A DNA stretch of 64,000 nt from Allorhodopirellula solitaria (lineage in GTDB: Bacteria > Planctomycetota > Planctomycetia > Pirellulales > Pirellulaceae), in contig NZ_SJPK01000006.1 in NCBI RefSeq assembly GCF_007859855.1, positions 153,963-217,962 on the forward strand, read 5' to 3'. Shown here piece after piece: positions 47,088 to 57,500 of the stretch. Each line of letters opens with the position of its first letter. Positions within the stretch are counted from its first letter, which is position 1. The notes beneath the pieces are model-generated. The model worked only from the letters and a program-made list of their open reading frames with translations, searched no databases and had not been told where the DNA came from. The translations under genes were made by a program, and so were the position numbers.

Positions 47088-47405
47088 GGCTCAACCGACG
47101 GAAGCGTTCGCCCGAGGTTTTCAAGGCATGGCTCCCGTATCGAAGGATTTATCTGTGGGATGTGATTGACAATATTGGACTGGCACTGCCGGGAGAAACG
47201 GAGCCGAGCTCTGCAGAGGTGCTGGCTTGGCAAGGGATATCTCGGTCGCCAGCGTTTCCCTGCAAAAGCGGTACGCCAATGGTGTTGTCGGTCCCTGGTG
47301 AGCGTTTGTTCGTCAGGGACGCATTTTTGAACGATCATTGGATACTGGAGCCATGCCTCAAAAAACCTTCCGCTGTGCTCTGCGCACGCTTCCGTCGGAT
47401 GAACC
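47088..47405. mobile_element. MITE-like element with terminal inverted repeats and 8-bp target duplication
   Basis: 318 bases. The left end GGCTCAACCGACGGAAGCG and the reverse complement of the right end (GGTTCATCCGACGGAAGCG) match at 17 of 19 positions; the match resumes further in around ATGGCTCC and GTATC, giving arms of about 55-65 bases. ACATTTTC occurs directly outside both ends (47080-47087 and 47406-47413), a perfect 8-base target duplication. It has no transposase gene. A second copy lies at 63750-64000. Confidence 0.85.
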
Positions 47406-47436
47406 ACATTTTCCTCATCTGCTCACTGCGGCACTA

Positions 47437-49218
47437 TTAGAAATCGCTCAATTCCATCCACTTTTCCTCCGCCTCGCTGAGCTCGACTTCGATGCCTTTG
47501 ATCTGCTCGTGCAACCGCACCGCTTCATTGGGCTTGGTCTCGGTGAGTAGCTGTTCATTGAGCTCTTTTTTCTCGTCGTCGAGTTTGGCGATCTTGCGTT
47601 CTAGGCTCTTGAGTTCCTTGCCTGTTTTTCGCTGATCTTTGTGCTGTTTCCGATCGTTTTTCCCACTCGACTTGGCACCGCCTGACGAACCCGCGGACGT
47701 GCCCGCGGCGGCGTTGCGTTGTCGCTCGCCTTCGGAAACCTCTTTCTCGACCGCATCGCAGTAGGTGTCGTAGCTGCCGAAGTAATTTCGGACCCGACCA
47801 TCGCGGACTTCGATCACGTTGGTAGCGACCTGGGCCATGAAGTGTCGATCGTGGCTGGTGAAGATGACGGTGCCTTTGTATTGCTGCAGAGCGTCAGCAA
47901 GAGCTTCAACGGTTTCGACATCGAGGTGGTTCCCCGGTTCATCGAGCACGAGCACGTTGGCGGTCCCCAACAGCAGGCTGGCCATGCAGACGCGAGCTCG
48001 TTCGCCACCGCTGAGCACCTTGATCTTTTTGTGAATAGCCTCATCTCGAAACAGCAGAGCTCCGGCCATGGCGAGCACATCCTGCCGGGTCGTGTCGGGA
48101 TCGGACGAATATTCGAGGTGCTCAAGGATCGTCTGGCGTTCATCGAGGGTCGTGTACACGTGCTGCGCATAGGTGCCGATCTCGATCCCATGGCCCCACT
48201 TCATTCTGCCATCGAGAGGTTCGAGCGAGCGCACGAGCGTCCGCAGCATGGTCGTTTTGCCTTGCCCGTTGTCGCCGACGATGGCCGCGCGTTGGCCATG
48301 CTCAATTTCTAGCGAGATGTCCTCAGCGACGCGGTTGTCGGGATAGCCGATCGCCAATTGTTCGCAGCGGACGGCAGTACCCTGGCGAGGCTGCACGCGC
48401 GGCGCCCGGATATTGACGGTGGGTTCGTCGACCTCCAGTTCCACGGTCTGCAATTTCTCGAGCTGTTTGGCTTTGCTCCGCGCTTGGCTAGCGGTGGAAG
48501 CATTGGCGCGATTTTTATCGATGAACTGTTTGAGTTGTTTCTGTTTCGCGATCACGGTGGCATTGACACGGCGATCGTGCTCGCGTCGCTCGTCACGAAA
48601 CTCGAGAAAATCGTTAATTTTACCGGGGTACATCGTCAGTTGCCCCTTGGCCAATTCCAGCGTTTGGCTGCAGGTTGCTTTCAGGAATGCCCGGTCGTGG
48701 CTAACGATCAAGGCCGCTTTGCCGAAATCGCGCAGGAAGTGCTCGAGCAAGATCTGGGTGCGGAGGTCAAGAAAGTTCGTCGGTTCGTCGAGCATCAGCA
48801 GGTTGGGATCGTGCAGCAGCAGGGCAGCCAACTTCACTCGCGTCTGCCACCCGCCCGAGAGGGCCTTCACCGGGCCTTCGAGGTAGTCGCCCTTAAGCTC
48901 AAATTGCCCTGCGACCTGCCCGCACCGCCAATCGGGTGCGCCACTGTCTCGCATCAAAAAATCCAGCGCCGATTCGCCTTCCTGGAACGGATCATGCTGT
49001 CGCAGATAGCCGATTCGTAGGTTAGGGTGATGGATCACTTCGCCTTTCTCGACCTCCTCCTCGCCTAGCAAAATGCGCAGCAGCGTGGACTTGCCCGCCC
49101 CGTTGCGGCCAACGAAGCCAATTTTGACATCCTCCACCAGACTCGCATTCGCTCCGTCGAGCAGAACTTGGTCACCGAAGCGTTTGAAGGCGTCGCGGAG
49201 TTGAATCAGAACGGCCAT
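47437..49218 (-). CDS. ABC-F family ATPase
   Basis: 593 residues. Two ABC domains in one chain with Walker A motifs GRNGAGKSTLL and GDNGQGKTTML, signature motifs LSGGWQTRVKLA and LSGGERARVCMA, Walker B LLMLDEPTNFLD and VLVLDEPGNHLD. The linker between domains is charged and helical, and there is no membrane domain, so it is an ABC-F translation factor type (Uup/EttA-like) that works on the ribosome rather than a transporter. The C-terminal coiled coil (KELKSLERKIAKLDDEKKEL) recalls Uup. The stop lies 24 bases from the MITE's right target repeat. Confidence 0.94.
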   Translation of the reverse strand: MAVLIQLRDAFKRFGDQVLLDGANASLVEDVKIGFVGRNGAGKSTLLRILLGEEEVEKGEVIHHPNLRIGYLRQHDPFQEGESALDFLMRDSGAPDWRCGQVAGQFELKGDYLEGPVKALSGGWQTRVKLAALLLHDPNLLMLDEPTNFLDLRTQILLEHFLRDFGKAALIVSHDRAFLKATCSQTLELAKGQLTMYPGKINDFLEFRDERREHDRRVNATVIAKQKQLKQFIDKNRANASTASQARSKAKQLEKLQTVELEVDEPTVNIRAPRVQPRQGTAVRCEQLAIGYPDNRVAEDISLEIEHGQRAAIVGDNGQGKTTMLRTLVRSLEPLDGRMKWGHGIEIGTYAQHVYTTLDERQTILEHLEYSSDPDTTRQDVLAMAGALLFRDEAIHKKIKVLSGGERARVCMASLLLGTANVLVLDEPGNHLDVETVEALADALQQYKGTVIFTSHDRHFMAQVATNVIEVRDGRVRNYFGSYDTYCDAVEKEVSEGERQRNAAAGTSAGSSGGAKSSGKNDRKQHKDQRKTGKELKSLERKIAKLDDEKKELNEQLLTETKPNEAVRLHEQIKGIEVELSEAEEKWMELSDF

Positions 49219-49476
49219 GAATCCAGAGTTTTGGGTTAGGGAAAAGCGAACGCGGGCGAGTGGGACCCACCAACGTAGCGAGAAACACGAAAAAGTTCAC
49301 CATGTCTTGTCTACCCACAAGGCCGTTGCTTGCGTAGAGTATTCATCCGCCCGTACGAGACAAAATAAAGCGGCCCCCATTCGCTTTGTGAATCGCGCTC
49401 CCTGCTCCGCCAACTCACCTCCTAGGAAGCCAACACTGCGACCAGCTCTCGATTGGCTGGATCGTTGCCTTTGCTC

Positions 49477-52344
49477 ATGAACAGTTATTCGTTGGACTAC
49501 ATCGACGATCTCTACGTGCAATACGTGCGTGATCCGTCGAGCGTTTCAGAAACTTGGCGTCACTATTTCGAGCAATTTCTCGTCGGAGCAGGAGCCCCCG
49601 TGCAGGGGGCAGGCCCCGCGCCGACTGCGGGCACGTCTCGAACGAGGACGTCCGGTCCCGGTGCTGAACCAGACGGTTCGCCTGCGGGCGCGGCCGCTGC
49701 CCCTGGCCTGACGGCAACCGCCAGTGCGGGGGTGCCGACAGGATCGACGGGCAATCAGAACGTCGACCAAGCCCTGTGGTTGGCGCGCATTCAAGACCGC
49801 ATCGACCAACTCGTGCGGGAGTACCGAGTGCGAGGGCACCTCGTCGCCAAACTCGACCCGCTCGGACTCTATGAAAACGGCTGCCCGGAGCTATCGCCGC
49901 AGACGCATGGTCTGAGCGACCAGGATCTCGCCCGACCTTTCGACAGCAGTGTCCTCGATAACGTCTCGGGCAGCACCCTGGATGTCATCCTGAAGAAGCT
50001 GCAGCAGACCTACTGTCGCTCCATCGGTGCCCAGTTCATGCATATCGACAATCGCAATATCCGCGATTGGTTGCAGCGGCGGATGGAAACCACTGAGAAC
50101 CGTCTCGACTTGTCCTACGAACGCCAACGCCGCATCTACGCGAGATTGGCTGACGCGAGCATTTTTGAAGAGTTCGTACGCCGCAAATTCGTCGGCGCCA
50201 AAACATTCTCGCTCGAGGGTGCCGAGAGCCTGATCCCGCTGATTGACTTGGCTTTGGAGAAAGCCGGCCAACACAAGGTGAAGGAAGTCGTGATGGGCAT
50301 GGCTCACCGCGGCCGGCTTAACGTGATGGCCAACATCCTCAAGAAACGAGCGATGAACATCTTCTGGTCCTTCGATGATCCGACACCGGAACTGAGCCGC
50401 GGCGGTGGCGACGTGCGGTATCACCTCGGATACAGCAGCGACTGGAAGACCGCCTCAGGCGATCAACTTCACATTTCCCTGTGCTTCAACCCGAGCCATT
50501 TGGAATTCGTCAACACCGTCGCCCAGGGGCGTTGTCGCTGCAAGCAAGACAACCGAGGCGACACGGACCGCAAAGAGGTCATGACCATCCTGGTACACGG
50601 AGACGCCGCGTTCGCAGGCGAGGGAATCGTCCAGGAGACGCTCAACCTCAGCGAACTGCCGGGATACCGCACCGGCGGGACGCTACACGTCGTGATCAAC
50701 AATCAAGTTGGCTTCACGACCGACCCGCGCGATGGCCGCAGCACGACCTATGCGACGGACATCGCCCGCATGCTGCAAATTCCGATTTTCCACGTCAATG
50801 GCGAGGACCCCGAGGCTGTCGCTCAGGTCGTCGCCCTGGCAATGGATTTCCGCAAAGAATTTCATCGCGACGTGGTCATCGATTTGTATGCATACCGGCG
50901 TTGGGGGCACAACGAAGGCGACGAGCCGCGATTCACTCAGCCGCTGATGTACGCCGAGATCGATCGCCGTCCCAATGTCCGGCAACAATACCTCAACCGG
51001 CTGCTCAAACTCGGCAAAATTACCGAAGAGGAAGCTGACAAAATCAGCAAGGAGCGGACGGAAAAGCTCGAAAGCGAGTTCGAGGCCAGCAAAAATGAAT
51101 CATTCGTCGCCGATACGCAAACTCTCGCTGCCAATTGGAGTGAGTACTTCGGTGGCCCAGAACCCGACGATCCCGTCGACACTACGATCGATGTGCAAAA
51201 ACTGAGCGAGCTGGTTGATTCGCTGACACGCTTGCCCGATGGCTTCTCATCGCACAAGAAGCTCAAACGCCCGTTCTCGCAGCGCCGCGAGATGGCTGCG
51301 GGAGAGCGACCACTGGATTGGGCCGCCGCCGAGGGTGCCGCCTTCGCATCCCTGCTCGATCAAGGACATCCGATCCGAATGACGGGCCAGGACTGTCAAC
51401 GCGGAACGTTTAGCCACCGCCATGCGGTGCTGCACGATGTTCGCAGCGGTGAACTCTACGTGCCACTGGAACACGTCAGCAAGGACCAAGCGCATCTCGA
51501 ACTCTACAACAGTCCCTTGAGCGAAGCAGGCGTACTCGGTTTTGAGTACGGCTACTCACTCGATTGCCCCAACGGTCTGTGTATCTGGGAAGCCCAGTTC
51601 GGTGATTTCTGGAACGTGGCCCAAGTGATTGTCGACCAGTTCATTGCCAGTGCCGAAGACAAATGGGATCGGCTGTCAGGGTTGGTCATGTTGCTACCAC
51701 ATGGCTTCGAGGGCCAGGGCCCGGAGCACTGCAGCGCCCGCATCGAGCGTTGGCTAGCCATGTCAGCCGAAGACAACATCCAGGTCTGCCAGCCGACCAC
51801 GCCGGCCCAGTTCTTCCATCTGCTCCGCCGACAGGTGATTCGCAAATGGCGAAAACCACTCATCGTGCTGACGCCCAAGAGCTTGCTCCGGCACCCCGAA
51901 GTCACCAGTCCGCTGAAGGTCGTTGCCTCAGGAAGCTTCCAAAAGGTGCTGCCCGATCGCAAGGTGCCGCTGAAGAACGCCCGTCGGCTTCTGCTGTGTA
52001 CCGGCAAAATCTACTACGACCTCTTGCAGGAACGCACGGACAAAGAGATCGAAAACGTACCGATTATGCGCGTCGAACAACTCTATCCGCTATCGGTATC
52101 CGAGATGCTCGATTCGCTCGACGGGTTGCCCGAGGGCACCGAGGTGATGTGGATCCAGGACGAACCGGAAAACATGGGCGCCTGGCCGTACATGAAATTC
52201 AAGTTCGGCGATGACCTCTCGGCCCGGTTCAAGTTGTCCAAAGCCACACGGGCCGAATCGGCCAGCCCCAGCACGGGCAGCATGGCTGCGCACAAACTCG
52301 AGCAAGCCGACTTGATGAAAGCGGCTTTCGACGGATTGAAGTAG
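49477..52344 (+). CDS. sucA: 2-oxoglutarate dehydrogenase E1 component
   Basis: 955 residues from the ATG at 49477, the usual length. It decarboxylates 2-oxoglutarate with thiamine diphosphate in the TCA cycle. Recognised: N-terminal E2-binding-type 'LDYIDDLYVQYVRDPSSVSETWRHYFEQF', 'VRGHLVAKLDPLG', 'FSLEGAESLIPLIDLAL', 'GMAHRGRLNVMANIL', 'HGDAAFAGEG' and 'RRWGHNEGDEPRFTQP'. A 75-residue Ala/Gly/Pro-rich insert follows the N-terminal segment. The partner sucB is not in view. It is divergent from the ABC-F gene. Confidence 0.96.
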   Translation: MNSYSLDYIDDLYVQYVRDPSSVSETWRHYFEQFLVGAGAPVQGAGPAPTAGTSRTRTSGPGAEPDGSPAGAAAAPGLTATASAGVPTGSTGNQNVDQALWLARIQDRIDQLVREYRVRGHLVAKLDPLGLYENGCPELSPQTHGLSDQDLARPFDSSVLDNVSGSTLDVILKKLQQTYCRSIGAQFMHIDNRNIRDWLQRRMETTENRLDLSYERQRRIYARLADASIFEEFVRRKFVGAKTFSLEGAESLIPLIDLALEKAGQHKVKEVVMGMAHRGRLNVMANILKKRAMNIFWSFDDPTPELSRGGGDVRYHLGYSSDWKTASGDQLHISLCFNPSHLEFVNTVAQGRCRCKQDNRGDTDRKEVMTILVHGDAAFAGEGIVQETLNLSELPGYRTGGTLHVVINNQVGFTTDPRDGRSTTYATDIARMLQIPIFHVNGEDPEAVAQVVALAMDFRKEFHRDVVIDLYAYRRWGHNEGDEPRFTQPLMYAEIDRRPNVRQQYLNRLLKLGKITEEEADKISKERTEKLESEFEASKNESFVADTQTLAANWSEYFGGPEPDDPVDTTIDVQKLSELVDSLTRLPDGFSSHKKLKRPFSQRREMAAGERPLDWAAAEGAAFASLLDQGHPIRMTGQDCQRGTFSHRHAVLHDVRSGELYVPLEHVSKDQAHLELYNSPLSEAGVLGFEYGYSLDCPNGLCIWEAQFGDFWNVAQVIVDQFIASAEDKWDRLSGLVMLLPHGFEGQGPEHCSARIERWLAMSAEDNIQVCQPTTPAQFFHLLRRQVIRKWRKPLIVLTPKSLLRHPEVTSPLKVVASGSFQKVLPDRKVPLKNARRLLLCTGKIYYDLLQERTDKEIENVPIMRVEQLYPLSVSEMLDSLDGLPEGTEVMWIQDEPENMGAWPYMKFKFGDDLSARFKLSKATRAESASPSTGSMAAHKLEQADLMKAAFDGLK

Positions 52345-52468
52345 TACCTCAGTCATCCTGGAAACCGGCACTGCATTTGCAGCCACTCCTGCTGTTCTCG
52401 ACGGAGGTTCCGCTCTCGATTTAGGCCGGAGCCGATTCGAAATGCCCTTTCCTTCCAGGAGACAACCC

Positions 52469-53113
52469 ATGTTCTATCGGCTGAAAACTGCTTCCCTTTT
52501 GACTATCTCCACTGTGGTGCTCGCAGTGGCCGGCTGCGGAGACCCCGCAACCCCCGTCGCAACGGCCCCGGAAACGACGACCCCGAATACCGCCGAGGCG
52601 CCCTCGGTGCGAGACGTCCCTCCTGTCGACGAGGGCGTTCGCGACGCCGCCACTGATGACAATCAGGCTGCCGTCTGCAAGCTCGAACCGATCGGAGACA
52701 GTAAAGTCAAAGGCACCATTCATTTCGAACAAGAGGGCGACAAAGTGACCCTCACCGGTGAAGTGTCCGGGCTGAAGCCTGGCAAACACGGGTTTCATGT
52801 TCACGAGAAAGGCGACCTGTCCGATAAGGAAACAGGCAAGTCTGCGGGCGGTCACTTCAACCCGACCGGCCAGAAACATGGCAAACCCAGCGATGCCGAA
52901 CGCCACGTCGGTGACCTCGGAAACGTCACCGCCAACGATGATGGCGTTGCCACCCTGGATATCACGGATACAGTGATCTCGCTCAATGGCGAACACTCCA
53001 TCATCGGTAAATCCTTGATGATCCACGAGGGGGAGGATGTCTTCACCCAACCGACCGGTGATGCCGGCGGCCGAGTCGCATTTGGCTTGATCGAAGCGGA
53101 AGATCAGAACTAG
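52469..53113 (+). CDS. Cu/Zn superoxide dismutase lipoprotein
   Basis: 214 residues from the ATG at 52469 (AGGAGA 7 bases upstream). A lipoprotein signal ends in VAGC, followed by a disordered Thr/Pro-rich linker. The dismutase domain has GFHVHEKGDL (two Cu ligands), SAGGHFNPTGQKHG (bridging and Zn His), ERHVGDLGNV (Zn His and Asp) and SLMIHEGED (fourth Cu His). The cysteines that normally form the intrasubunit disulfide are missing: the first site reads DLSDKETGKSAGG and the second GGRVAFGLI instead of RxACG. It should act outside the cytoplasm against superoxide. Confidence 0.92.
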   Translation: MFYRLKTASLLTISTVVLAVAGCGDPATPVATAPETTTPNTAEAPSVRDVPPVDEGVRDAATDDNQAAVCKLEPIGDSKVKGTIHFEQEGDKVTLTGEVSGLKPGKHGFHVHEKGDLSDKETGKSAGGHFNPTGQKHGKPSDAERHVGDLGNVTANDDGVATLDITDTVISLNGEHSIIGKSLMIHEGEDVFTQPTGDAGGRVAFGLIEAEDQN

Positions 53114-53142
53114 CCCACCGGCTATTCAACCTCACGTCGCTG

Positions 53143-53397
53143 CTACGGGTCGACGCGAATGGCGTCATCGGCGATCAAAGTCGCGATGTTATCGCGGATC
53201 GGGTAGATCCGAGTCTTAGTGGAATTGAGTACACCCGCATCGATGGGATCGTCGACGCGGGTGTCGAGCTGATCGCGGGCGGTTCCGTCTGCGATCGCTG
53301 CGTTGACCTGGTCGATTAACTGCCGATCGGCTAGGACGAGGGCTCCTCCATCGGCGGGGCAGCGTAGCATTTGCAGAATATCTGGCGTCATTATCAT
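53143..53397 (-). CDS. Trm112-like small protein
   Basis: 84 residues. 'DILQMLRCPADGGAL' at the N-terminus and 'RIYPIRDNIATLIADDAI' at the C-terminus match the Trm112/UPF0434 pattern (LLxxLxCP...YPVxDGIPxxL). Bacterial members are single domain and have been linked to methyltransferase activation. Only one cysteine is visible, so zinc binding is uncertain. Starts at 53397 (ATG) or 53391. Confidence 0.8.
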   Translation of the reverse strand: MIMTPDILQMLRCPADGGALVLADRQLIDQVNAAIADGTARDQLDTRVDDPIDAGVLNSTKTRIYPIRDNIATLIADDAIRVDP

Positions 53398-53541
53398 GCG
53401 AATCTCGGTCCGAAGCGGTTAGTTTGTGATGTCTGGCGGGCGATCTGTCCGATGAACTTTCTCATTGTCTTCTCTTCTTGAACCCTCGCCAAGGCGGACT
53501 CGGCTTTGGCGACCGGTCCCCACGCCAGAACAGGGATTGTC

Positions 53542-54312
53542 ATGCGGTGCATCGCCAGTTTTCGCAAACAAATGTTCACCCAAGTGGCCGCATCTGCGGT
53601 TGTATTCGCCTCTGCTTCCACTTTGGTAGGTGAGGATACGCCTGGATACTATACCAACCCTGAAACGGGCATCGTCTATCGCAAGGTCATTCGCACCATC
53701 GAACGCCCGATCGTCGAGACGAAGATGACCGAACAGCAAAAGACGGTCTATCAACCGAAAACGGTGACTGAAACGAGACCCAAAACTCGCCGTACCTATG
53801 TTCCTATCACCGAACTCCGCTTGCAACCGCGTGTCGAAGGTCGCTGGAACCCCTTCCGCCAAGCTAGGGTCGCCTATCAGCATGTACCGGAAACCCGCTG
53901 GCAAGCGCGTGACGAAGTCGTTTCGGAAACGAGTACGCAGGTTCATTGGGAGGCCGTGACCGAGACCGTCCAAGTCCCGCAGCGATTGACGCGGATTACC
54001 CATGAGCAGAAAGTTGACTTTGAACCCGTCGGGCGGGTCGCTCCCAGCTCATCGACTAGCCTCGCCAGCAACGTCTCGCCCGAGGTTGCCGCCAAACTGC
54101 GCCCGCTCGATAGCAATGCCCAGTACCAGCCCCTGCCTAGCTCAGTCGGTCCTGCCAACAGCAGTTTAGCCGCCCAACAGAGTCGCTCCAACCTGCAAAC
54201 CGGCATGCGAGCGACCGAACTAACGCCGCAATCGCCACCATTGACTCAGCCCGTCGGTGCAACGGGCGCTAGCGGAATCGCTGGGTTCGCGCCGACGAGC
54301 ATTTGGCGGTAA
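53542..54312 (+). CDS. Secreted Thr/Arg-rich protein
   Basis: 256 residues from the ATG at 53542; an ATG at 53572 and the longer frame to 53506 are alternatives. The N-terminus is a probable signal peptide (MFTQVAASAVVFASASTLVGED). The middle has many Thr-Val/Arg stretches ('VYQPKTVTETRPKTRRTYVP', 'RWQARDEVVSETSTQVHWEAVTETVQVP') that look like beta-strands; the end is Ser/Gln/Pro-rich and low complexity. Such proteins are common in Rhodopirellula-like genomes with no assigned role. Confidence 0.75.
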   Translation: MRCIASFRKQMFTQVAASAVVFASASTLVGEDTPGYYTNPETGIVYRKVIRTIERPIVETKMTEQQKTVYQPKTVTETRPKTRRTYVPITELRLQPRVEGRWNPFRQARVAYQHVPETRWQARDEVVSETSTQVHWEAVTETVQVPQRLTRITHEQKVDFEPVGRVAPSSSTSLASNVSPEVAAKLRPLDSNAQYQPLPSSVGPANSSLAAQQSRSNLQTGMRATELTPQSPPLTQPVGATGASGIAGFAPTSIWR

Positions 54313-54507
54313 TTGGCGGTCGTGCGGATTGTTCGGGTAGCATGTCGAATGGATTCACCGAACCGGTGTGAATTGGCCGAGGCAAGTAGTTCCCAAGGGC
54401 TACATTTATTCAGTCACCCATGAACAATGCTGGTCAGGCAAGATAGACTAGCGAATAGGGGACTGGCCCCGAGCGGCACGAACTTACGATAGCGCACCTG
54501 CGATAGG

Positions 54508-57500
54508 TTGATATTGGTGGACCTTCAAAATTTCTTTTCAGGCGACATGCCGCCCCGGGATCATCTCGTGTCGATTCTTCGGCACTGGGAACAGGCGCGA
54601 ACGGACCAGCCCGCATTCTCCTTCACCGACGGTGACGGTAGTGAAGAATCGTTAACCTATGCGCAGCTGTGGGAAGAGTCTCGGGGACTGGCAGGATACC
54701 TGCAAGGCCGCTGTGGGATCCGTCCTGGCGACCGCGTGCTGCTGCTCTACCCACCCAGCCTCGATTTTGTCGTTGCCTTGTTTGCGGTCTTCGCCACCGG
54801 TGCGATCGCGGTGCCCGCCTTTCCACCGCGGCGAAATCGCAAGGCCTCGCGTATTCGCTCGATCGTGTTGGATGCCGATGCCCGCTGGGCGCTATCGACC
54901 CAATCGGTGATCGAACAGCTCTCGGGGCCTGAGTTGCATGAGGACCTCGTCGGCGTCCAGCTTCTCGGCACCGATGCACCTGAGCACCGTGACAGCTCGT
55001 ATTGGCGATGCCCACGACTTCGCAACGACGCCCTCGGCGTGCTGCAGTACACATCAGGTTCGACAGGGTCGCCCAAAGGCGTGATGCTGACGCATGCTAA
55101 CCTGGTCGCCAACAGCGAATTGATCTTGCACGCGTTTGAACCGTCAACCTCTGTGATCGGTGCCTCTTGGCTGCCGACGTACCACGACATGGGCTTGATC
55201 GGCGGCGTGGTGATGCCAATGTTCATGGGTTGCCCAAATGTCTTGATGAGCCCAATGGCATTCCTGCAGCGTCCCTCCCGATGGCTGCAGGTGATATCGA
55301 AATACAATGTCACTGTCAGCGGCGGTCCGAACTTTGCCTACCAGCTCTGCGTGGACAAGATCGAGGATTCCGACGTGGCCGACCTCGATCTCTCCGCTTG
55401 GGAAATCGCTTTCAATGGGGCCGAGCCAATTCGTGCCGCCACGCTGGACGCGTTCACTCAGCGATTTAGCAAGATCGGATTCCAAGCGACCTCGCATCTT
55501 CCCTGCTACGGGATGGCCGAAACCACCCTTATTGTTACCGGGGGCCCCAAGGACAACGGGGACGATCAAAAGCGACCGGTCCTCCAATATTTCGACGGTC
55601 CCGCGCTGGACAAGAAATCGGTGCGGCCAGTCTCCAAAAGTGACTCGGCACGCGAACTCGTTGGCTGTGGGCGAATCCTGCCTGGCGAGCGAATTGAAAT
55701 TGTCGATCCCGATACCCGCAGCATCCTATCGCCGGACTCGATCGGTGAAATCTGGGTGCAGAGCCCCTCGGTGGGACGTGGTTATTGGCAACGACGCGAA
55801 GAGTCAGCCAAAACGTTCTCGGCGATGACCGACGACGACCAGGGACCATTCCTGCGGACGGGAGACCTCGGCTTTCTGCACGAAGGGCAACTCTACGTCT
55901 CGGGCCGATTGAAGGACATGATCATTGTGCGGGGCGTCAATCGCTATCCGCAGGACATCGAAGTTACCGTCGAGCGGGCCAGCGACGTGGTGCAGGCTGG
56001 GTCGGTGGCCGCCTTCGCGATGACCGACAGCGATCGGGAACAGCTCGTGATCGTGGCGGAAACTATCCGCCGCCGCGACCTGGATTGGGACGAGCACCTG
56101 CAAGCCGTGCGTCGCGCCGTCACCGAGGAACACGACCTGCCTCCCGACGCGGTCTACCTCGTCCGCAACAGCAGCGTGCCGAAAACCAGCAGCGGCAAGA
56201 TCCAGCGTCATGCCTGCTTGCACGCCGTGCGTGACAACGATTTGAAAGTGGTCGCCCAGTGGATCCGCGGTGAGGGAGCTGCATCGCAATCAGCGGGTAC
56301 ACGCGGTGAGACGATGATGAAAGCCGCCGCGAGCAGCAGCGGTCTCAACGCGCAAGCCGACCCGATCATCATCGATGCCATCGAAATTCACGTTCGCCGC
56401 ATCGCCGGCGAACGGGCCGGACACATGTCGACCGATACCAACATTGTCCTGGATCTCGGACTCGATAGCCTCGAACGGCTCGAGATCGCGCGGAACCTCG
56501 AACGCACCTTCGGCGGGCGATTCCCCGAACAGGTACTCGACGAAATCGAGACCATCGGCCAAATCGCTGCTGGGGTCGAACGCTACCTCTCCGCTGGAGC
56601 TCGATCGCGGGCCGAAGCGTTCCTCAGCGACCCCAACGCCCAACTCGGCGCGACCGATGATCAAGTCGACGGAGCCGACCTCCGCGCCGCCATCGGTGAT
56701 TCGCCAGCCGCTGGCGGAGCCACTCGCTCGATCCGCCATACCACGGTCGAACCCGAAGATGACGTGACGCAGTTCACCGAATACCGACGGCTCAAGGCAA
56801 CCATGCGGCAAATGCAACTGACCGGGTGCCCCAACCCCTTCTTCACGGTTCATGACGGGATCGTTGGCGATACCACCCTCATCGATGGGGAAACCTATAT
56901 CAGCTTCGCCAGCTACAACTACCTGGGACTGAGCGGACATCCCGAGGTCTCCGCAGCCGCCCGTGACGCGATCACCCGCTATGGCACGAGTGTCTCGGCA
57001 AGCCGCTTGGTCAGCGGTGAGAAACCCATCCATGGGGAACTCGAACGCAAGATCGCGGATTGGATCGGGGTCGATGCCGCGATCACCATGGTCGGAGGTC
57101 ACGCTACCAATGAAACCACCATCGGACATCTCGTTGGGCCGGAAGATTTGATTGTCCATGACGCTCTGTCTCACAACAGTATCGTACAAGGTGCGCTGTT
57201 GTCCGGCGCGAAACGTCGCCCCTTTCCGCATAACGACTACGAAGCACTCGATCGAATGCTGACGGCGCTGCGACCGCAATACCGCCGCACACTCGTCGTC
57301 ATCGAAGGCGTGTACAGCATGGATGGCGATTTCGCTGACCTGCCCAAGTTTGTCGAGGTCAAGAAACGCCATCGCTGCATGCTGATGGTCGATGAAGCCC
57401 ACAGTTTCGGCACGATGGGGAGAACAGGCCGCGGGATCGCGGAACACTTCGACGTGGATGCTCGCCAAGTTGACATTTGGATGGGCACGCTGAGTAAATC

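Noticed and set aside
47018-47407. 129-codon minus-strand frame repeated near the window end
   Set aside because: The similarity between the two places is due to the MITE copies. The frame includes the terminal repeats, and has no ribosome binding site.
56290-57468. Minus-strand frame of 392 codons
   Set aside because: It lies wholly inside the acyl-ligase/synthase fusion gene, has no family motif, and the plus-strand protein is well supported.
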